From the NCBI GenBank assembly GCA_017609625.1, contig JAFCDN010000023.1, positions 1-37,730 on the forward strand: a stretch of 37,730 nucleotides of DNA, written 5' to 3'. The position numbers and the translations under genes are program-made. This stretch comes from Candidatus Iainarchaeum sp. (lineage in GTDB: Archaea > Iainarchaeota > Iainarchaeia > Iainarchaeales > 1-14-0-10-31-34). Positions 1 to 8,965 of the stretch are shown here, piece by piece (within the stretch, counting starts at the first letter, position 1; every line of letters starts with the position of its first letter). The notes beneath the pieces are model-generated. The model did no database searches. It was given only the letters and a program-made list of their open reading frames with translations, and was not told the DNA's origin.

Positions 1-518
1 TTTTAGGAGGAAGTGTTGTTTCTTTAATTCCTGCTATTGGCCCTAGTATTTCGGCTTTTGTTTTAAACAAAATCTGCAGACTGAAAGAAAAGGGTTTTCT
101 CGCACTGCTAGGAGGCATCAACACTGTAAACATTATTTTTACTTTTTTTGTTTTATTTGCAATAGGAAAAACAAGAAGCGGGTCTGCTGTTGCAGTAAAA
201 GAATTAGGAGGAATTGCAGAAAACGAATTTTTCCTTTTATGCTTTGTAATTTTTGTTTCATTAATTTTTGCTTCAATTTCAACAATTTTTATCTCAAAAT
301 TTTTAATTAAAAAAATCCAGAAAATGGATTACAAAAAAATAAATCTCTTTATTTTTGCTTTTCTTTTTCTTCTTGTATTGTTTTTCAGCGGAATAAAAGG
401 ATTAATTGCCTGCTTTTTTGCAGCAGTAATTGGTTTAATTGCAATAAAAAAAGGAGTGAAAAAAAGTTCCTGCATGGCTTTTCTTATGTTTCCTGTGCTG
501 TTTTATTATCTTCATTAA
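1..518 (+). CDS. TctA-like (DUF112) integral membrane protein, C-terminal part
   Basis: The reading frame is open from base 3 to the TAA at 516-518, so the start lies before the window. The visible ~171 residues are almost all hydrophobic, with about four membrane segments. The region after a Pro-Ala-Ile-Gly-Pro-Ser stretch, then LALLGGINTVN and GKTRSGSAVAV, resembles the conserved core of archaeal membrane proteins related to the tricarboxylate transporter subunit TctA. The natural substrate of the archaeal branch is not established, so transport is inference. The last 35 bases overlap the 3' end of the convergent glycosyltransferase gene. An internal ATG at 324 is not the true start because coding continues upstream in the same frame. 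Confidence 0.7.
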   Translation, partial: LGGSVVSLIPAIGPSISAFVLNKICRLKEKGFLALLGGINTVNIIFTFFVLFAIGKTRSGSAVAVKELGGIAENEFFLLCFVIFVSLIFASISTIFISKFLIKKIQKMDYKKINLFIFAFLFLLVLFFSGIKGLIACFFAAVIGLIAIKKGVKKSSCMAFLMFPVLFYYLH

Positions 519-2232
519 CTTGATAAACTACTGAAGAAGAAGTCTTAGAAAACACTTTAGCACATTCTTCATTAGACAAACTTTCCTCAAGTCTTAAGCC
601 AAAATCTCCTAAATAATCTGGAACAGGCACCACAAGATTAATATACACAACATAATCTATTTGGTGTTTCCTTAAAAAATAACAAGGATCCCCAGAAAAA
701 TCCGCTTTCCAAGCATAATCATATAAATTTGCTTTATCTAGGCGTAAAGTTAATGCAGCACTATCTACAAACCACATATTAACCTCAGACTTATTTTCAA
801 TTTTTTTAGAAGAATAATTATCTTTAGATAAAAAATCTGTTGCAAAAATAGTTAAAGAAGAAACTGAAATAAATAAAACTAAAGCAAGGAAAAGAACCAT
901 TAAAAAAACAGAAACTTTTTTTGTTTTTGTTAAAACAATTTTTTTTAATTGAATACCTGACAGAATACATAACAAAGAATAAATAGGCAGAAAATATCTA
1001 AGAAAGCCATTAAAACTAGGATAAGCTTGATTGAAAAAAGTTACAAATAGAAAAAAAATTGCAGAAATTGAAAATAAAAGTAAAAAATCTTTTTCTTTAT
1101 CTTTTCTCCAAAACCAAGCTAAAATTAGAAGAAACGGAACAAAAAAGACATAGAAGTTGGTTAAAAGTGATAACCAAAAGATTTCACACACTCTAAAAAA
1201 ATTTGAAGGAACTTGTGTTAAAAGGTCACTGGAAATTAGTTCTCCATAAGCGCCTACACTATCTTTTTCTATTTGAACATTAGAGTGAGAAACAAGAAAT
1301 ACCGAAGAAATCAAAATAAAAATTAAAGAGAAAAAAAGAATCGCTTTAAACTTCCTTTTATAAAGAAAAAAAAGAAAAAAACCCAAAAAAAAGATTGCGC
1401 CAGTGAGCTTTGTTAAAAACATCAAACCAGTAAAGAAACCAGAAACTAACAAAAAAAATCTGTTTTCTGTTTTAAGATAATTTAAAACAAAAAAAACAGA
1501 ACCTAAAAAAAACATGGAAAGAAAAATTTCCACAGTAAAGTAACGGGAGTAAACCAGAACACCATAAGATACTCCATAAATTGTTGCTGAAAAGAATTCG
1601 TTGTGACCTAATTCCTTGCTAATAAAAAAAATTAAAAACAAAGAAATAATCAAAGAAAAGAAAGAAACAAACCAAAACAAATCACTCTCTAAAAAGAATT
1701 TTGTTGTTCCAACAAAAGATTCAAACAACAATGGAAACTGATTACTTCTAACTTGATAAATGTTGTGCGGATCCGCAAAAAAAGTTTTTTGCCCATTTGC
1801 AGCAATATCGTTAATAATGGGCAAATGATAAGTTTCATCATCATAAACTACTGCTTTATTTAATGGAATAAAAATAGCGGCCAAAGACAAAGAAAAAACT
1901 AAAGTAAACAGAATTAATAATTCAAGTAAATTTTTTCTCTTAATTTTAGCACTTTTAAACCTAAAACTTTTTAGCAAAATAAACATTGTTTTTAGATTTG
2001 GCTTCTTTATAACAAAAAAAATCAATAGAAGAACTAAAGAATAAGCATAAATCAGTTCCTTAGAAATTCCAAAAAAAGAAACAACAAAATAATAAAAAAA
2101 ACCAGTAATTGAGAAAGACAAAAAAACACTCAAAACCCATTTTTCTAATCCATCAAAATATTTTCCAACCAACAAATAGCCAGGGACAATCAAAGTTACA
2201 AGAAAAGCAAGCAATTCAATCAAAAGTATCAC
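484..2232 (-). CDS. GT-C family membrane glycosyltransferase (ArnT/PMT-like, GT39/GT83 type)
   Basis: This 582-residue protein has about a dozen predicted membrane helices and a short soluble C-terminal tail. Residues 131-136 read DDETYH, placed just after the first helices in the first outer loop. That is where GT-C enzymes such as PMT and ArnT carry the acidic catalytic motif, and such enzymes move a sugar from a lipid-phosphate donor to a protein or lipid on the outer face of the membrane. The start is GTG at 2232. The gene is divergent from the GT2 gene at 2284, with a shared AT-rich promoter between them, and sits in a run of surface-glycan genes. Family-level call is firm; acceptor and donor are unknown. 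Confidence 0.75.
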   Translation of the reverse strand: MILLIELLAFLVTLIVPGYLLVGKYFDGLEKWVLSVFLSFSITGFFYYFVVSFFGISKELIYAYSLVLLLIFFVIKKPNLKTMFILLKSFRFKSAKIKRKNLLELLILFTLVFSLSLAAIFIPLNKAVVYDDETYHLPIINDIAANGQKTFFADPHNIYQVRSNQFPLLFESFVGTTKFFLESDLFWFVSFFSLIISLFLIFFISKELGHNEFFSATIYGVSYGVLVYSRYFTVEIFLSMFFLGSVFFVLNYLKTENRFFLLVSGFFTGLMFLTKLTGAIFFLGFFLFFLYKRKFKAILFFSLIFILISSVFLVSHSNVQIEKDSVGAYGELISSDLLTQVPSNFFRVCEIFWLSLLTNFYVFFVPFLLILAWFWRKDKEKDFLLLFSISAIFFLFVTFFNQAYPSFNGFLRYFLPIYSLLCILSGIQLKKIVLTKTKKVSVFLMVLFLALVLFISVSSLTIFATDFLSKDNYSSKKIENKSEVNMWFVDSAALTLRLDKANLYDYAWKADFSGDPCYFLRKHQIDYVVYINLVVPVPDYLGDFGLRLEESLSNEECAKVFSKTSSSVVYQVNEDNKTAQET

Positions 2233-2253
2233 TAGTTTTTTATTTAACTACTG

Positions 2254-2265
2254 TATAAATATAAT
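2254..2265. promoter_or_regulatory. Divergent TATA box between GT-C and GT2 genes
   Basis: TATAAATATAAT is centred about 26 bases before the ATG at 2284, the spacing expected for an archaeal leaderless transcript. Read on the other strand it is also a TATA-like element about 25 bases before the GTG at 2232. It supports 2284 as the true translation start of the GT2 gene. Confidence 0.55.
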
Positions 2266-2283
2266 AGTCAATATTAAAAAATC

Positions 2284-3167
2284 ATGGGGGTTAAAAAATA
2301 ATCTTAATAACGATTCCGGCTTTTAATGAAGAAAAAACAATTGCTTTAGTTATAAGAGAAATAAAACAGCACATAAAAAATGAAAACTATAAGATTCTTG
2401 TGCTGGATGATGGAAGTACTGATAAAACTGCTTTAATTGCAAAAAAAGAAAATGCAATGGTTGTTTCTCATCCAAGAAATTTCGGGTTGGCTGAAACATT
2501 TCGAACAGAAATGAAAGAAGCCTTAAAACTTAACCCAGAAATAATCATTCACATTGATGCAGACGGGCAATATTACCCGAAAGAAATTCCTTTAATGATA
2601 AAAAAAGTTAGAAAAGGAAATGATTTGGTTTTGGCAAGCAGGTTTTCAGGAAAAATAGAAGAAATGCCTTTGCTAAAGAGATTGGGGAATAAAGCTTTTT
2701 CTAAAGTGATTTCAAATATTACAGGACAAAAAATAACTGATGCACAAACAGGGTTTAGGGCATTTAATAAAAAAGTGGCTGAACTTGAAATAAGGGCAAA
2801 CTATACTTATACACAAGAACAGATTATCAGGGCAGTAAAAGAAAAACTGATTGTAAAGGAAATCCCCTGTGTCTTTAGGAAAAGAACAGGAGGAGCCAGC
2901 AGGTTGATTTCAAATCCATTTGATTATGCATTAAAGGCAGGGTTAAACTTATTCAGGGTTTACAGAGATTATGCTCCATTAAAGTTTTTTGGTTTAATTG
3001 GATTAAGCTTGTTTGGAATTGGATTTTTAATTGGGCTGTATTTAGTTTACTTGCATTTAACTTCAGGCATTGAAGGCCACATTGCTTTAATGATCTTAAC
3101 AATGATTTTAATTGTAACAGGCTTGCAAGTTATCTTGTTTGGGTTTCTGGCTGACATGAAGAAGTGA
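2284..3167 (+). pseudogene. GT2 glycosyltransferase (dolichyl-phosphate-sugar synthase-like) with an apparent -1 frameshift at a run of six A
   Basis: The uninterrupted frame begins only at 2293, after a stop, with no ATG, yet it encodes the essential GT2 N-terminus (ITIPAFNEE, then VLDDGSTDKT and HIDADGQY). An ATG at 2284 opens MGVKK and hits TAA at 2299. Adding one A to the run at 2293-2298 would join the two into MGVKKIILITIPAFNEE, exactly how such proteins start. The ~294-residue product has the nucleotide-sugar domain first, a DxD-like DAD motif, and two C-terminal membrane helices, as in DPM1-like enzymes that charge a lipid phosphate with sugar. It could be a sequence error, a real lesion, or slippage-dependent expression. 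A GTG at 2400 is too late to be functional. Confidence 0.7.
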
Positions 3168-3172
3168 ATTAA

Positions 3173-4243
3173 ATGAAAATTGTTTTCATTACCAGAAAAT
3201 ACCCTCCATCAATTGGAGGGATGGAGAAACTAAGTTATGAAGTAACCACAAGAGTAGCAAAATTAAATGAAAGCGAAATAATCGCATTAAAAAAACCACA
3301 GATTTTTTTGCCTTTTTTTATGATTTATGCGTTAATAAAAACCATCCTAAAAAAAGAAAAATGCATAGTCCATATAGGAGATGGCTTACTAAGCCCTTTA
3401 GGTCCAATAATAAAAAAAACAAAAGGCTTTCCAATTATTTTAACTTTACACGGCCTTGACATAACTTTCCCCAACTTATTCTACCAAAAAATAATGCCTT
3501 TTTTCATGAAAAAATACGATAAAATAATCTGCATAAGCAATAAAGTAATAGAAGAATGTGAAAAAAGAGGGATTCAAAAAAATAAATGTGTTTTTATCCC
3601 GATAGGAATTCAAAACAAATCAAAAATTGAATTCAATAAAAATATGCTAAAAGAAAAACTAAATAGAGATTTGGCAGAAAAAGAAATTTTGCTTTCTGTC
3701 GGAAGATTCGTTGAAAGAAAAGGGTTTGATTGGTTTTTATCTCAAGTTTTTCCAAAGATTCTAAAAAAACACAACAATGTGGTTTACTTAGTTGTTGGAA
3801 AAGGAAAAATTGAAAATAAGATGAAACAAATAATAAAAGAAAAAAATCTTGATAAAAATGTTTTTTTATTAGGGGAAGTGGAAAACAAGCTTTTGCAAGA
3901 GGTTTTTGCCTGCTCTGATATCTTTGTAATGCCAAACATAAAAATTAAAGGAGACATGGAAGGATTTGGGATTGTGGCAATCGAAGCTGCATCCTATGGT
4001 TTACCTGTCATAGCATCTAATCTTGAAGGAATAAAAGACGCAATTAAAAACGAAAAAAATGGAATTCTTGTTGAAGAAAGAAATTCAGAAAAATATCAAA
4101 AAATTCTTATTGATTTACTTGAAAACAAAGAAAAAAGAGAAAAATTAGGTAATGGCGCCAAAAATTACACAGAACAAAACTTATCTTGGAATAAAATCAT
4201 AAAAAAATATCAAAAAGAATACAAGGATATTAACTACATATAA
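3173..4243 (+). CDS. GT4 family glycosyltransferase (GT-B fold)
   Basis: This 356-residue soluble protein starts with MKIVFITRKYPPSIGGME, the glycine-rich acceptor-side loop typical of GT4 enzymes. Around residues 262-281 it has EGFGIVAIEAASYGLPVIAS, the E-x7-E donor-nucleotide motif. It most likely transfers a sugar from a nucleotide donor to a growing lipid-linked glycan on the inner face of the membrane. It starts five bases after the GT2 stop, so the two are probably co-transcribed. Its stop codon directly abuts the stop of the convergent FkbM gene. Sugar specificity cannot be read from the sequence. Confidence 0.8.
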   Translation: MKIVFITRKYPPSIGGMEKLSYEVTTRVAKLNESEIIALKKPQIFLPFFMIYALIKTILKKEKCIVHIGDGLLSPLGPIIKKTKGFPIILTLHGLDITFPNLFYQKIMPFFMKKYDKIICISNKVIEECEKRGIQKNKCVFIPIGIQNKSKIEFNKNMLKEKLNRDLAEKEILLSVGRFVERKGFDWFLSQVFPKILKKHNNVVYLVVGKGKIENKMKQIIKEKNLDKNVFLLGEVENKLLQEVFACSDIFVMPNIKIKGDMEGFGIVAIEAASYGLPVIASNLEGIKDAIKNEKNGILVEERNSEKYQKILIDLLENKEKREKLGNGAKNYTEQNLSWNKIIKKYQKEYKDINYI

Positions 4244-4999
4244 TTAAACTTTACAATAAAGATGAGTGTTTCTAGTAAAATGGATTAAGGAATTTATATT
4301 AGTGTTAGTTTCTATGCAAAGTATATTATATCCATTATTCAAAAGAAAGGTTAACATTTCTTCTTTTAGTTCTCCGTGAAGTTCAATTAACAATTCTGGT
4401 TTATACTCAAAAATAGTATTTTTCATACCTTTCAAAATATCCATTTCAAACCCTTCAGTATCAATCTTAACAAAATCGGGTTTTAATAATTTCTTATTTT
4501 TGATTAAGCTATCTACAGAGTTTACTTCAACTGTAAAAGAAGAGTAGATTCCAGTACTAATTATTTTTTTTTGGGCATCAGAACTTAAACTGCCTCTTGA
4601 AGGATAAATTGGCTCAACAAGGATTTTTTCAAAATTCCTATCGCCAACAGCCAAATTATAGGCTGTAACATTTCTAAAACCATTTAATTTAAGGTTAAAA
4701 ATTAATTCACCAAAGTTTTGTGGATTTGGTTCAAAAGTGAAAATTTTTCCTTTCGGTCCGGTAGCCCTTGCAAAAAATAGCGAATACACCCCTATATATC
4801 CACCAACATCAAAAATTGTTTTTTCTTTTAAATTCAAATTAATCAAAAATTTCTCTTCTTTGGTGAGAAAAAACCTAGGCTTAAATCCTCGCCCAAACCT
4901 TCGCTTTAATCCCTTTGCTAACCCAAATCTAATTTCAAATACTTGATTATAAAAAATCTTACTAAGAAAATCCATTATTAGCTTCTTTATCTTGTCCAT
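4244..4999 (-). CDS. FkbM family SAM-dependent methyltransferase
   Basis: The protein has the class I methyltransferase SAM motif IFDVGGYIGVYSLFFARA, followed by TFEPNPQNF and later FVKIDTEGFEMDILKGM, which is diagnostic of the FkbM family. These enzymes usually methylate hydroxyls on sugars or polyketides. Set among glycosyltransferases, a role in O-methylating surface glycans is the reasonable inference. I place the start at ATG 4999 (251 residues), preceded by GTGAT four bases upstream; the frame stays open to a TTG at 5026, a weaker alternative. The gene is divergent from the flippase-like gene at 5064 and converges on the GT4 gene. Confidence 0.8.
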   Translation of the reverse strand: MDKIKKLIMDFLSKIFYNQVFEIRFGLAKGLKRRFGRGFKPRFFLTKEEKFLINLNLKEKTIFDVGGYIGVYSLFFARATGPKGKIFTFEPNPQNFGELIFNLKLNGFRNVTAYNLAVGDRNFEKILVEPIYPSRGSLSSDAQKKIISTGIYSSFTVEVNSVDSLIKNKKLLKPDFVKIDTEGFEMDILKGMKNTIFEYKPELLIELHGELKEEMLTFLLNNGYNILCIETNTNINSLIHFTRNTHLYCKV

Positions 5000-5063
5000 T
5001 TTATCACAAATTAAATTATAAAACAAAAACTATTTTTAATTAAGTTGTGCATTAATTAATGGA

Positions 5064-5975
5064 ATGAAATCAGAAAAATTATTGAATTTAACTAAACTTT
5101 TAATAAGCGTCCTTGTTATTTTTTTTATAATAAATTTTATTGGAACAGAAAAAATAAGCGAGGCCTTGCTAAAAATAAGGCTTGAATATTTTATTTTGAT
5201 TGCAGTTTTTTTTGTTGTATCAATGATTCTTACTACGCTTGCAATAATGCCTTTAATTAAAACAAAAAAAACATGGAAGATATTCAAGTTTAAAACAATA
5301 AGCTGGTCTACAGGAATGTTCCTTCCAAGTAAAATAGGGGAAGCTTCTTTTCCGCTTCTACTGAAAAAAACAGGAATTCCAACAAAAAAGGCAATTACTA
5401 TTTTTTTCATAGACAGATTTGCGTCATTTTCAATCATTGGGTTATTTAGTTTATTTGGATTCCTAAAATATTTTGAAATAACAATAGATTTGAGTTATCT
5501 CCTTATTTTCTTAGCTGTTTTTTTAATCTTATTAATAATAAAAAATAAAATTAAGAGTATAAAAAGAATTCAAAAAATTTTTTCTTTAATAAAAGAAACA
5601 GAAGAATACTTAAAAAAAGAAAAAAAAGCAGTTTTAATTAATTATTTGTTTTCTTTCATAAATTTTATTTTACTTTTTTGGGTAACACAAATAATTTTTT
5701 ATTCTATTGGGCAAAAAATAAATTTAATTGATATTGCATTAATTTCTTCTTTTTCGTTGTTTATTGGATTAATCCCAATCACAATCAATGGCTTAGGGAT
5801 TAGAGAAGGAACGTCAGTTTATCTTTATAGTTTAATTGGAGTCAAACCAGAATACTCTATTTTGGTTGCATTGATTTTCTTTATTTCCACATATTTACTT
5901 GGAGCAGTTTTTCTTGGGCTGTTTTACAATGAATTCAGTTTTATTCTAAAAAGAAAGGGAACGGAAAATGTTTAG
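5064..5975 (+). CDS. Flippase-like membrane protein (LPG synthase TM / UPF0104 / AglD C-terminal type)
   Basis: This 303-residue protein has about eight membrane helices. The motifs WSTGMFLPSKIGEASFPLLLKKTG in the middle and ITINGLGIREGTSVYL near the end match the conserved loops of the family that includes the membrane half of lysyl-phosphatidylglycerol synthase and of archaeal AglD. In archaea such proteins are linked to protein glycosylation and to moving lipid-linked intermediates; the exact activity is debated. The next gene (JAMM) overlaps its last 8 bases, and phosphoglycerate mutase follows directly, so the three form an operon. Confidence 0.7.
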   Translation: MKSEKLLNLTKLLISVLVIFFIINFIGTEKISEALLKIRLEYFILIAVFFVVSMILTTLAIMPLIKTKKTWKIFKFKTISWSTGMFLPSKIGEASFPLLLKKTGIPTKKAITIFFIDRFASFSIIGLFSLFGFLKYFEITIDLSYLLIFLAVFLILLIIKNKIKSIKRIQKIFSLIKETEEYLKKEKKAVLINYLFSFINFILLFWVTQIIFYSIGQKINLIDIALISSFSLFIGLIPITINGLGIREGTSVYLYSLIGVKPEYSILVALIFFISTYLLGAVFLGLFYNEFSFILKRKGTENV

Positions 5976-6330
5976 GATAAAAGAAACTGTTTTAGAGTCA
6001 ATTTCTTTGGCAGCGCAGAAAGTTTATCCAAACGAATTTATTTCAATGCTTGGAAAAGGAGAAAAAGAAGAAATAATTGAACTGGTTGTATTGCCGGCAG
6101 TTTATGGAAGAAATTTTTCTTCAATCCGCGTGGACTTAATTCCGTTTGACAATAAGGTTGTGGGAACAGTGCACTCGCATCCAGGCAGAAATAATAATCC
6201 TTCTTCAGGAGATTTAAAAGTTTTTTCTGCACTGGGAAAAATACACTTAATAATTTGTTGGCCATTCAATATAACAGACATAAAAGCATTTGACAGAAAC
6301 GGAAAAGAAGTGAAATTAGAGGCAATATAA
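5968..6330 (+). CDS. JAMM/MPN metalloprotease (Mov34/JAB family)
   Basis: This 120-residue protein is a minimal JAMM domain. Glu23 is followed by H69-S-H71-P and then S79/S80 and D82, the HxHP-x6-SxxD zinc site of isopeptidases. Small archaeal members of this family cleave ubiquitin-like SAMP proteins from targets or release them for sulfur transfer. Its substrate here is unknown, since no ubiquitin-like gene is visible in the window. It overlaps the flippase-like gene by 8 bases, and the mutase ATG follows its stop with no gap, so translation is likely coupled. Confidence 0.85.
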   Translation: MFRIKETVLESISLAAQKVYPNEFISMLGKGEKEEIIELVVLPAVYGRNFSSIRVDLIPFDNKVVGTVHSHPGRNNNPSSGDLKVFSALGKIHLIICWPFNITDIKAFDRNGKEVKLEAI

Positions 6331-7848
6331 ATGAAACCAATTGCATTAATAATAATGGATGGATGGGGAATTGGAAAAAAAGAAAAAAGCAATGCAATCT
6401 TTCAGGCAAAGCCAAAAAATTACTTGAAATTCCTGAAAGAATATCCCCACACAGAATTAAAGTGTTCAGGAGAATCAGTTGGACTGCCTGCAGGAAGCCA
6501 GGGAAACTCAGAAGTAGGGCATCTGCATATCGGAGCAGGAAGAATAGTGCACCAGCCGTTAATGTTAATCAATAATGAGATAAAAGACAAGAGTTTCTAC
6601 AAAAATGAAGTTCTTGTTAAAGCAATGAAAAAAGCAAAAGAAAAAGGAAAAAAAATGCATTTAATGGGTCTGCTTTCAGATGAAGGAGTGCATGCAACAA
6701 CAAGACACTTATATTCATTAATGGAACTGGCAAAAAAAGAAAAATGTGAAAAAGTTTTTGTACATGCTTTTCTGGATGGACGAGATGTGCCGGAAAAAAG
6801 TGCAGGAAAATATCTGAAAGAACTGGAAAGAGAAATTGAAAAAATTGGAGTTGGAAAGATTGCAAGCATTATAGGAAGATATTATGCAATGGACAGAGAC
6901 AATAACTGGGACAGGACAGAAAAAGCATTGGAATTGCTGGTAAAAGGGAAAGGAGTGAAAGAAAAGAATTCACTGGAAGCAGTAAAAAATGCCTATGCAA
7001 GAGGAGATTCAACAGACTATTATGTAAAGCCAATAATCCTTGAAGAAAAAGGAAAAATTGAAGAAGGGGATATAGTAATTTTCTTTAATTTCCGTTCAGA
7101 CAGGAGCAGACAGTTAACAAGGTGTTTTACTGAAGGAAAATTTAATGCACCAAAAGTAAATTTTGTGTGCATGACAAGATATGATAAAACAATTAATGCT
7201 CCAGTTGCGTTTGAACAAAAAAAAGTTAAAAACAATTTAGGGAATGTTCTGGCAGAAAATAAATTAAAGCAGTTAAGGATTGCAGAAACAGAAAAATACG
7301 CGCATATAACATTTTTTTTCAACAGCCAGGTAGAAGAACCAAACAAAAGAGAAGAAAGAATTTTAGTGAATTCACCTAAAGTTTCTTCATATGATTTAAA
7401 GCCGGAAATGAGTGCAATAGAAGTAAAAGAAAAAGTTTTGGAAGAACTGAAAAAAGAAAAGTTTGATGTAATAATAATGAATTTTGCCAACGCGGATTTG
7501 GTCGGGCATTCAGGGAAAATAGATGCAGTGGTAACTGCAGTAAAAACAGTGGATAAATGTGTAGGAGAAATAACAAAAGAAATATTGAAAAGAAAAGGAA
7601 CTGCACTGCTTACATCAGACCATGGAAACGCAGAAAAAATGTCTTATGAAAACGGGGAAACAAATCCGGCTCATACAACAAACAAGGTTCCATTTATTTT
7701 AATTTCAGAAGAAGAAAAACTGAAAAAATCTGAATTAAAAAAAGAAGCTGAACTGATTGATATTGCGCCTACAATTTTGAAACTCTTGGAAATAAAAAAA
7801 CCAAAAGAAATGACTGGAAAAAACATTATTGCAGGCGTTAAGATTTAA
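6331..7848 (+). CDS. gpmI: 2,3-bisphosphoglycerate-independent phosphoglycerate mutase
   Basis: This enzyme interconverts 3- and 2-phosphoglycerate in glycolysis and gluconeogenesis. The 505-residue length and motifs are those of the two-metal GpmI type: LIIMDGWGIG at the N-terminus, GNSEVGHLHIGAGR with the catalytic serine (about residue 62), FLDGRDVP, and LLTSDHGNAEKM near the C-terminus. GpmI is the common bacterial form; many archaea instead have the distantly related ApgM, so transfer from bacteria is possible. It starts immediately after the JAMM stop codon and is the last gene of that operon. All key metal and serine motifs are present, so it should be active. Confidence 0.93.
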   Translation: MKPIALIIMDGWGIGKKEKSNAIFQAKPKNYLKFLKEYPHTELKCSGESVGLPAGSQGNSEVGHLHIGAGRIVHQPLMLINNEIKDKSFYKNEVLVKAMKKAKEKGKKMHLMGLLSDEGVHATTRHLYSLMELAKKEKCEKVFVHAFLDGRDVPEKSAGKYLKELEREIEKIGVGKIASIIGRYYAMDRDNNWDRTEKALELLVKGKGVKEKNSLEAVKNAYARGDSTDYYVKPIILEEKGKIEEGDIVIFFNFRSDRSRQLTRCFTEGKFNAPKVNFVCMTRYDKTINAPVAFEQKKVKNNLGNVLAENKLKQLRIAETEKYAHITFFFNSQVEEPNKREERILVNSPKVSSYDLKPEMSAIEVKEKVLEELKKEKFDVIIMNFANADLVGHSGKIDAVVTAVKTVDKCVGEITKEILKRKGTALLTSDHGNAEKMSYENGETNPAHTTNKVPFILISEEEKLKKSELKKEAELIDIAPTILKLLEIKKPKEMTGKNIIAGVKI

Positions 7849-7853
7849 ATAAT
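7844..7853 (+). promoter_or_regulatory. TATA box for the pilin-like operon
   Basis: TTTAAATAAT is centred about 27 bases before the ATG at 7875. It overlaps the stop of phosphoglycerate mutase and suggests a leaderless transcript for the four downstream genes. Confidence 0.45.
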
Positions 7854-7874
7854 CTTAAAGCATTATACTATTTG

Positions 7875-8327
7875 ATGAAACAAAAAGGACAGATTAGTTT
7901 AGATTTAATGCTGACAATAATTGCAGCAATACTTTTAAGCAGTGTTTTTGCCGCTTACAGCGATGAATTGATTAAATCAGAAAGAACAACAGGAATTAGA
8001 GCACAAGAAGAAAACATTGCAAATGATTTGCTTGAATTAATAAACCAAAGCAAAATGTTTGATGAAGACGGAGAAACGAATTTCAGCGTAAAATACAAAA
8101 TTCCCTATCTGCTTGATCCAGACAAAAGAGGAGGACAGGACTGCAATTTAATGCTGGAAAGAGGAGAAAACCCTTATATTTTGATTACATATGAAACAAT
8201 AGACGATTTGAATCAGGTTTCAGTGAAAAAAGATATAAACTTCAATTTTGTAAATCCCAGTAATGTAAAATATATTTGTGGCGAAACAATTGATTTAACT
8301 GAAATAATATTAGGGGAAGCTAGATGA
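7875..8327 (+). CDS. Pilin-like protein with class III-type signal peptide (1st of four)
   Basis: The 150-residue product starts MKQKGQISLDLMLTIIAAIL: a short basic leader, then Q-x-S-x-D and a hydrophobic helix. This matches the archaeal class III signal peptide (cleavage before Q, acidic residue at +5) processed by a prepilin peptidase such as PibD or EppA. The rest is a soluble domain with a cysteine pair that could form a disulfide outside the cell. ATG 7875 is chosen over TTG 7872 because the TATA box sits 27 bases before it. It overlaps the next gene by ATGA. A pilus or other surface filament subunit is the likely role, but no specific family is recognised. Confidence 0.7.
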   Translation: MKQKGQISLDLMLTIIAAILLSSVFAAYSDELIKSERTTGIRAQEENIANDLLELINQSKMFDEDGETNFSVKYKIPYLLDPDKRGGQDCNLMLERGENPYILITYETIDDLNQVSVKKDINFNFVNPSNVKYICGETIDLTEIILGEAR

Positions 8328-8965
8328 AAAAAGGACAATTAATTTCAATGGATTTTCTGATGTCAATAGTTTTGGTAGTTTTGTCTATAGGACTGATTAT
8401 GCAGTTAAGTGAAGTGGAAAACTATAACTTTAAAGACAAAACTTTAAGGGATGAAACACATATTAGGGGAAAAACTGCTTCTACCTTGCTTGTGAACAGC
8501 CCAGAAACAACCTGTGAACTTGTAGATATAAGAGATGAAAACCAAATTATTTCTCCAATAAGCAACTGCCTGACTGAATTTCCTGGCACAACAATCTGCG
8601 GGGGAACCGAAGAAGCCTGCTTAGGATGGGATGAATACGGAAAAGACAACAGGGCATTCAAACCAATAAGAAAAAAGTTTTTGGGGTTGCCGGACAATTA
8701 TTCTTGCTATATTAAAGTAGTGGGCGGAAAAGCAAACCCGGATTTAAATGCAACACTTTTAACTGAATGCGAATCATCTCCTCCTGCTCTTGCAAAAAAT
8801 GTTTATGCAATAAAATTAGATGTAATGATTCACAATGAAAGAATTTCTGGCTCAGAAAGAACTTTAACAGTTGACAAAAATGAATTTGAACACTGCATTT
8901 CAGGAGAAGGATTATGTTCAATGTATCCTGCAACAATAACTTTTATGGTGTGGAAAAATGAGTAA
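8324..8965 (+). CDS. Pilin-like protein with class III-type N-terminus (2nd of four)
   Basis: This 213-residue protein begins MKKGQLISMDFLMSIVLVVL: a KKGQ leader, an aspartate and a long hydrophobic helix, close to the first gene's start. The outer domain holds eight cysteines after residue 60 (for example CGGTEEAC and CELVD), so it is probably disulfide-stabilised outside the cell. Its ATG overlaps the previous stop (ATGA), so its level is tied to the first protein. It could be a minor pilin or pseudopilin. No detailed family match is claimed. Confidence 0.65.
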   Translation: MKKGQLISMDFLMSIVLVVLSIGLIMQLSEVENYNFKDKTLRDETHIRGKTASTLLVNSPETTCELVDIRDENQIISPISNCLTEFPGTTICGGTEEACLGWDEYGKDNRAFKPIRKKFLGLPDNYSCYIKVVGGKANPDLNATLLTECESSPPALAKNVYAIKLDVMIHNERISGSERTLTVDKNEFEHCISGEGLCSMYPATITFMVWKNE

